From NCBI GenBank assembly GCA_021810175.1, contig JAJZJJ010000045.1:2570-10699 (forward strand): a stretch of DNA of 8,130 bases, given 5' to 3'. This document shows positions 6,437-8,130 of the stretch, piece by piece. Positions within the stretch are counted from its first letter, which is position 1. Every line of letters starts with the position of its first letter. A model generated the notes under the pieces. The model was not told the DNA's origin and did not search any database. It saw only the letters and a list, made by a program, of their open reading frames with translations. Source of the DNA: Acidobacteriota bacterium. Lineage in GTDB: Bacteria; Acidobacteriota; Terriglobia; Terriglobales; Acidobacteriaceae. A program made the translations under genes and the position numbers.

Positions 6437-7534
6437 CTACCGCACCGGCTCTCCTGGAATGTTGAGGTGCACGCGGTAAATGCTGTCAGTCGCCGCAATG
6501 TAGAGCGTCCTGCGGTCTCCGCCTCCCCAGGCAAGGTTGGCCACTCGCTTCGGAATGCGAAGAATCGCCAGAGGCTTGCCCTCGGGCGAGATGATCCAGA
6601 CACCGCCCGGACCCGCGCTGTAGATATTGCCTTCCTCGTCCACTTTCATGCCATCGGGTGCGCCGGGAAGCTTGCTCGAACTGGCGTCGTAAAGGACTTT
6701 TGCATCGGTCAGCTTTCCGTGAGGAAGGACGCGGTAACGCATCCACAGCCTCTGGGGAGCGGTGTTATCCACGTACAGGTATTTCGCGTGGGGAGAGAAG
6801 GCGATTCCATTGGGACGAGACAGATTGCTCACCAGCAACTGGAGCCGGGCGCGATCGGGAGGAGCGCCGGGCTTCTGCGCTGACGCGTCCGGAATGCGGT
6901 AAACGCCGTTGACCTTCAGTTCCTTGCGCGGATCGTTGTCCCCCTGGGTGCGCAACCCATAGGGCGGATCGGTGAAGTAGAGCGATCCATCCGGGCCGTA
7001 GACAAGATCGTTGGGGCTGTTCAGCCGCTTGCCGTGATAAGAGTCGGCGAGGATGGTGATCTGGGCGTGGGGATTCAGCGACTCCAGACGATAGACATCG
7101 CGCCGGGCATGTCCGGCGACGGTCAGACGCCCTTCGGGATCGAGCGTGAGGCCGTTGGAGCCAGGCTCCGGTCCGCCGTAGGGCTGTTTCCCCTGATAGC
7201 CGCTGGGCTGGAGAAAGATGCTGACGCCGTGGCCGGGAGTCCAGCGGCGAATGCTGTTGCTCGGGATCTCTGCAAAGAAGAGGCTGCCCTGTGCCCAGAC
7301 CGGACCCTCGACCCACTTGAATCCGTCGGCGACCGTCTCGAGTTTGGCATTTGCGGGAATAATTAGTGCTACGGAGGGGTCCATGCGATCGACGCGCAAT
7401 GGCACGGATTGGAGCACTCCGGCAGCCGCGGCAGACGGCGCTCCCGCGGCCACATCGATGACGACGAGTACCGACGCGGCCACAATCAGAACTCCCGTTG
7501 CGGACAGCAGGCGAAGCAGCTTTTTCCCCTTCAT
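6437..7534 (-). CDS. Exported SMP-30/gluconolactonase/LRE-family lactonase
   Basis: A 365-residue protein with an N-terminal hydrophobic signal (core about 8-30, small-residue stretch to about 38), then a six-bladed beta-propeller of the SMP-30/gluconolactonase family. Recognisable blocks are VEGPVW (75-80), PGSNGLTLDPEGRLTVAG (about 124-141), NSPNDLVYGPDGSLYFTDP (172-190), RPNGIAFSPHAKYLYVDN (240-257) and GAPDGMKVDEEGNIYSAG (291-308). The divalent-metal ligands expected from characterised relatives (one Glu, two Asn, one Asp) can be assigned to Glu76, Asn175, Asn242 and Asp294. The likely reaction is hydrolysis of an aldonolactone such as glucono-1,5-lactone to the acid, in the periplasm. 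The family is broad and the true substrate may be a different sugar lactone or an organic ester. ATG at 7534 is supported by AAGGAAGG a few bases upstream. It is the first gene of the four-gene minus-strand unit, with a candidate promoter about 130 bp upstream. Confidence 0.88.
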   Translation of the reverse strand: MKGKKLLRLLSATGVLIVAASVLVVIDVAAGAPSAAAAGVLQSVPLRVDRMDPSVALIIPANAKLETVADGFKWVEGPVWAQGSLFFAEIPSNSIRRWTPGHGVSIFLQPSGYQGKQPYGGPEPGSNGLTLDPEGRLTVAGHARRDVYRLESLNPHAQITILADSYHGKRLNSPNDLVYGPDGSLYFTDPPYGLRTQGDNDPRKELKVNGVYRIPDASAQKPGAPPDRARLQLLVSNLSRPNGIAFSPHAKYLYVDNTAPQRLWMRYRVLPHGKLTDAKVLYDASSSKLPGAPDGMKVDEEGNIYSAGPGGVWIISPEGKPLAILRIPKRVANLAWGGGDRRTLYIAATDSIYRVHLNIPGEPVR

Positions 7535-7667
7535 TCAACCTTCCTTTAGGCGCCGAGCGAATCTACCCGGAGAACCCGGGCGATCCGCGCACGGGTTTAG
7601 CATCGCCATGAATTTGGCGGCCGGGAGATTTCGCGCCGGTTACCGAGCGCAGTTCATGTTCCCACCC

Positions 7668-7696
7668 ATTTTTCGCGTGGGAGAGAAAACGGTCAA
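7668..7696 (-). promoter_or_regulatory. Candidate sigma70-type promoter for the lactonase operon
   Basis: On the minus strand TTGACC (7691-7696; 5 of 6 matches to the -35 consensus) is followed after exactly 17 bases by AAAAAT (7668-7673; 4 of 6 matches to the -10 consensus, with the key A and final T). This would give a leader of about 125 bases before the ATG at 7534. The short inverted repeat TCCCAC/GTGGGA (7660-7665 and 7677-7682) spans the -10 region and could be an operator or chance. Confidence 0.4.
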
Positions 7697-7750
7697 CTGC
7701 GGCCCGCAATATATTTGCCATGGGGCTGCATGTTCGATTGCGGCAGGGAA

Positions 7751-7788
7751 GACGAACAGTCGTCCACGGGTGGGAATGTCGGTTCGTC
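7751..7788. repeat. Inverted repeat gacgaac / gttcgtc
   Basis: Seven-base perfect arms at 7751-7757 and 7782-7788 are separated by 24 bases, with a small ccac/gtgg pairing (7764-7767 and 7770-7773) inside. It could be a protein-binding site or part of a longer structured RNA together with the neighbouring nested repeat. No T-tract follows on either strand, so it is not an obvious terminator. Confidence 0.4.
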
Positions 7789-7794
7789 CGTGTC

Positions 7795-7871
7795 CAGGGA
7801 ATCGGGATCAGGGGCGCCTCGGATGATCGACCGGTGGTACCGGGGAAAAGCCGAGGCGCGCTCATTCCCTG
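7795..7871. repeat. Nested three-level inverted repeat downstream of gyrB
   Basis: Three concentric perfect inverted repeats are present: cagggaat/attccctg (7795-7802 and 7864-7871), gcgcctcgg/ccgaggcgc (7814-7822 and 7851-7859) and ccggt/accgg (7831-7835 and 7839-7843). Together they could fold a 77-nt stem with asymmetric internal loops. The element starts 42 bases after the gyrB stop in the minus-strand direction. No T-tract follows on either strand, so it is better described as a structured gyrB 3' untranslated element, a processing or stability signal, or a repeat-family element, than as a simple terminator. Confidence 0.6.
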
Positions 7872-7913
7872 AAGGAACGGGCGTTCTGCGGGAACAACAA
7901 ATTCAACGTCCGA

Positions 7914-8130
7914 TCAAATGTCCAGGTTCTTGACGTCCAGCGCGTTATCTTCGATGAATTTACGCCGGGCGTCGACATCCTCTCCCATCAGCGTGGTGAA
8001 GATTGTTTCGGTTTCGGCAATGTCTTCCAGCTTGACGGAGAGCAGAGTTCGGCGGTCGGGATCCATCGTGGTTTCCCACAGCTGCGAGGCGGTCATCTCG
8101 CCCAGTCCTTTATAGCGCTGGACCTGGTAA
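7914..8130 (-). CDS. gyrB: DNA gyrase subunit B, C-terminal end (5' part beyond window)
   Basis: The last 71 residues of GyrB are present; the rest lies beyond the right edge. The reading begins [20 protein letters not shown], the conserved QRYKGLGEM segment of the C-terminal Toprim-associated region, continues with [11 protein letters not shown] and closes with [17 protein letters not shown], very like the C-terminal end of bacterial GyrB. GyrB binds and hydrolyses ATP and forms the A2B2 gyrase tetramer that introduces negative supercoils. The ending FIEDNAL...LDI favours GyrB over ParE. The gene ends at TGA (7914-7916), and a structured intergenic region follows. Confidence 0.95.
   Translation of the reverse strand, partial: YQVQRYKGLGEMTASQLWETTMDPDRRTLLSVKLEDIAETETIFTTLMGEDVDARRKFIEDNALDVKNLDI

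Larger units (their letters stand above)
7535..7913. other. 379-bp intergenic region between gyrB and the lactonase gene
   Basis: No credible gene is seen. The only minus-strand open frame (7563-7865) is rich in Arg, Pro and Ser with no recognisable motif, and it starts inside a nested inverted repeat. The region contains a candidate promoter (7668-7696) and several inverted repeats: 7660-7665/7677-7682, 7751-7757/7782-7788 and the nested structure at 7795-7871. It is therefore probably the gyrB 3' untranslated region plus the upstream region of the lactonase unit. Confidence 0.6.

Noticed and set aside
7563..7865. Minus-strand open frame (100 codons) between gyrB and the lactonase gene
   Set aside because: No motif, unusual composition and a start within the nested inverted repeat; it appears to be non-coding.

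Overview
The window looks like part of a bacterial chromosome with moderately high GC. The gene families point to Acidobacteriota (Terriglobia/Acidobacteriaceae-like): a GH57-DUF3536 protein, a GH125 mannosidase with a twin-arginine signal, an exported SMP-30-type lactonase and a short exported LolA-like protein. This is inferred from remembered family patterns only; no search was run. No mobile element, tRNA, rRNA or CRISPR array is visible.

Layout from left to right. (1) 1-3283, minus strand: a large GH57-type glycoside hydrolase with a DUF3536-type C-terminal half, followed downstream by a GH125 exo-alpha-mannosidase that runs off the left edge. (2) 3284-3403: a divergent control region with a perfect 7-bp palindrome and overlapping candidate promoters. 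(3) 3404-3625, plus strand: a TatA-family translocase subunit, followed by a strong hairpin at 3652-3675 that separates it from convergent genes. (4) 3697-7534, minus strand: four co-directional genes that probably form an operon, read in the order secreted SMP-30/gluconolactonase-like lactonase, multi-pass membrane protein with two related halves (DoxX-like), SDR oxidoreductase, exported LolA-like protein. The last two genes are separated by only 2 nt. (5) 7535-7913: a 379-bp non-coding region with several inverted repeats, including a nested one just after gyrB, and a candidate promoter for the lactonase operon. (6) 7914-8130, minus strand: the C-terminal end of gyrB, running off the right edge.

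Working together: the GH57-GH125 pair suggests alpha-glucan or alpha-mannoside processing. The GH125 protein carries a Tat-type signal, and a tatA gene lies nearby on the opposite strand. The lactonase operon suggests handling of sugar lactones or other oxidised sugars in the periplasm, plus a cytoplasmic redox step, but its substrates cannot be read from sequence. Nothing here is a clearly undescribed system. The points most worth a second look are the nested inverted repeat after gyrB, the tandem-duplicated membrane protein, and the GH57-DUF3536/GH125 pairing.
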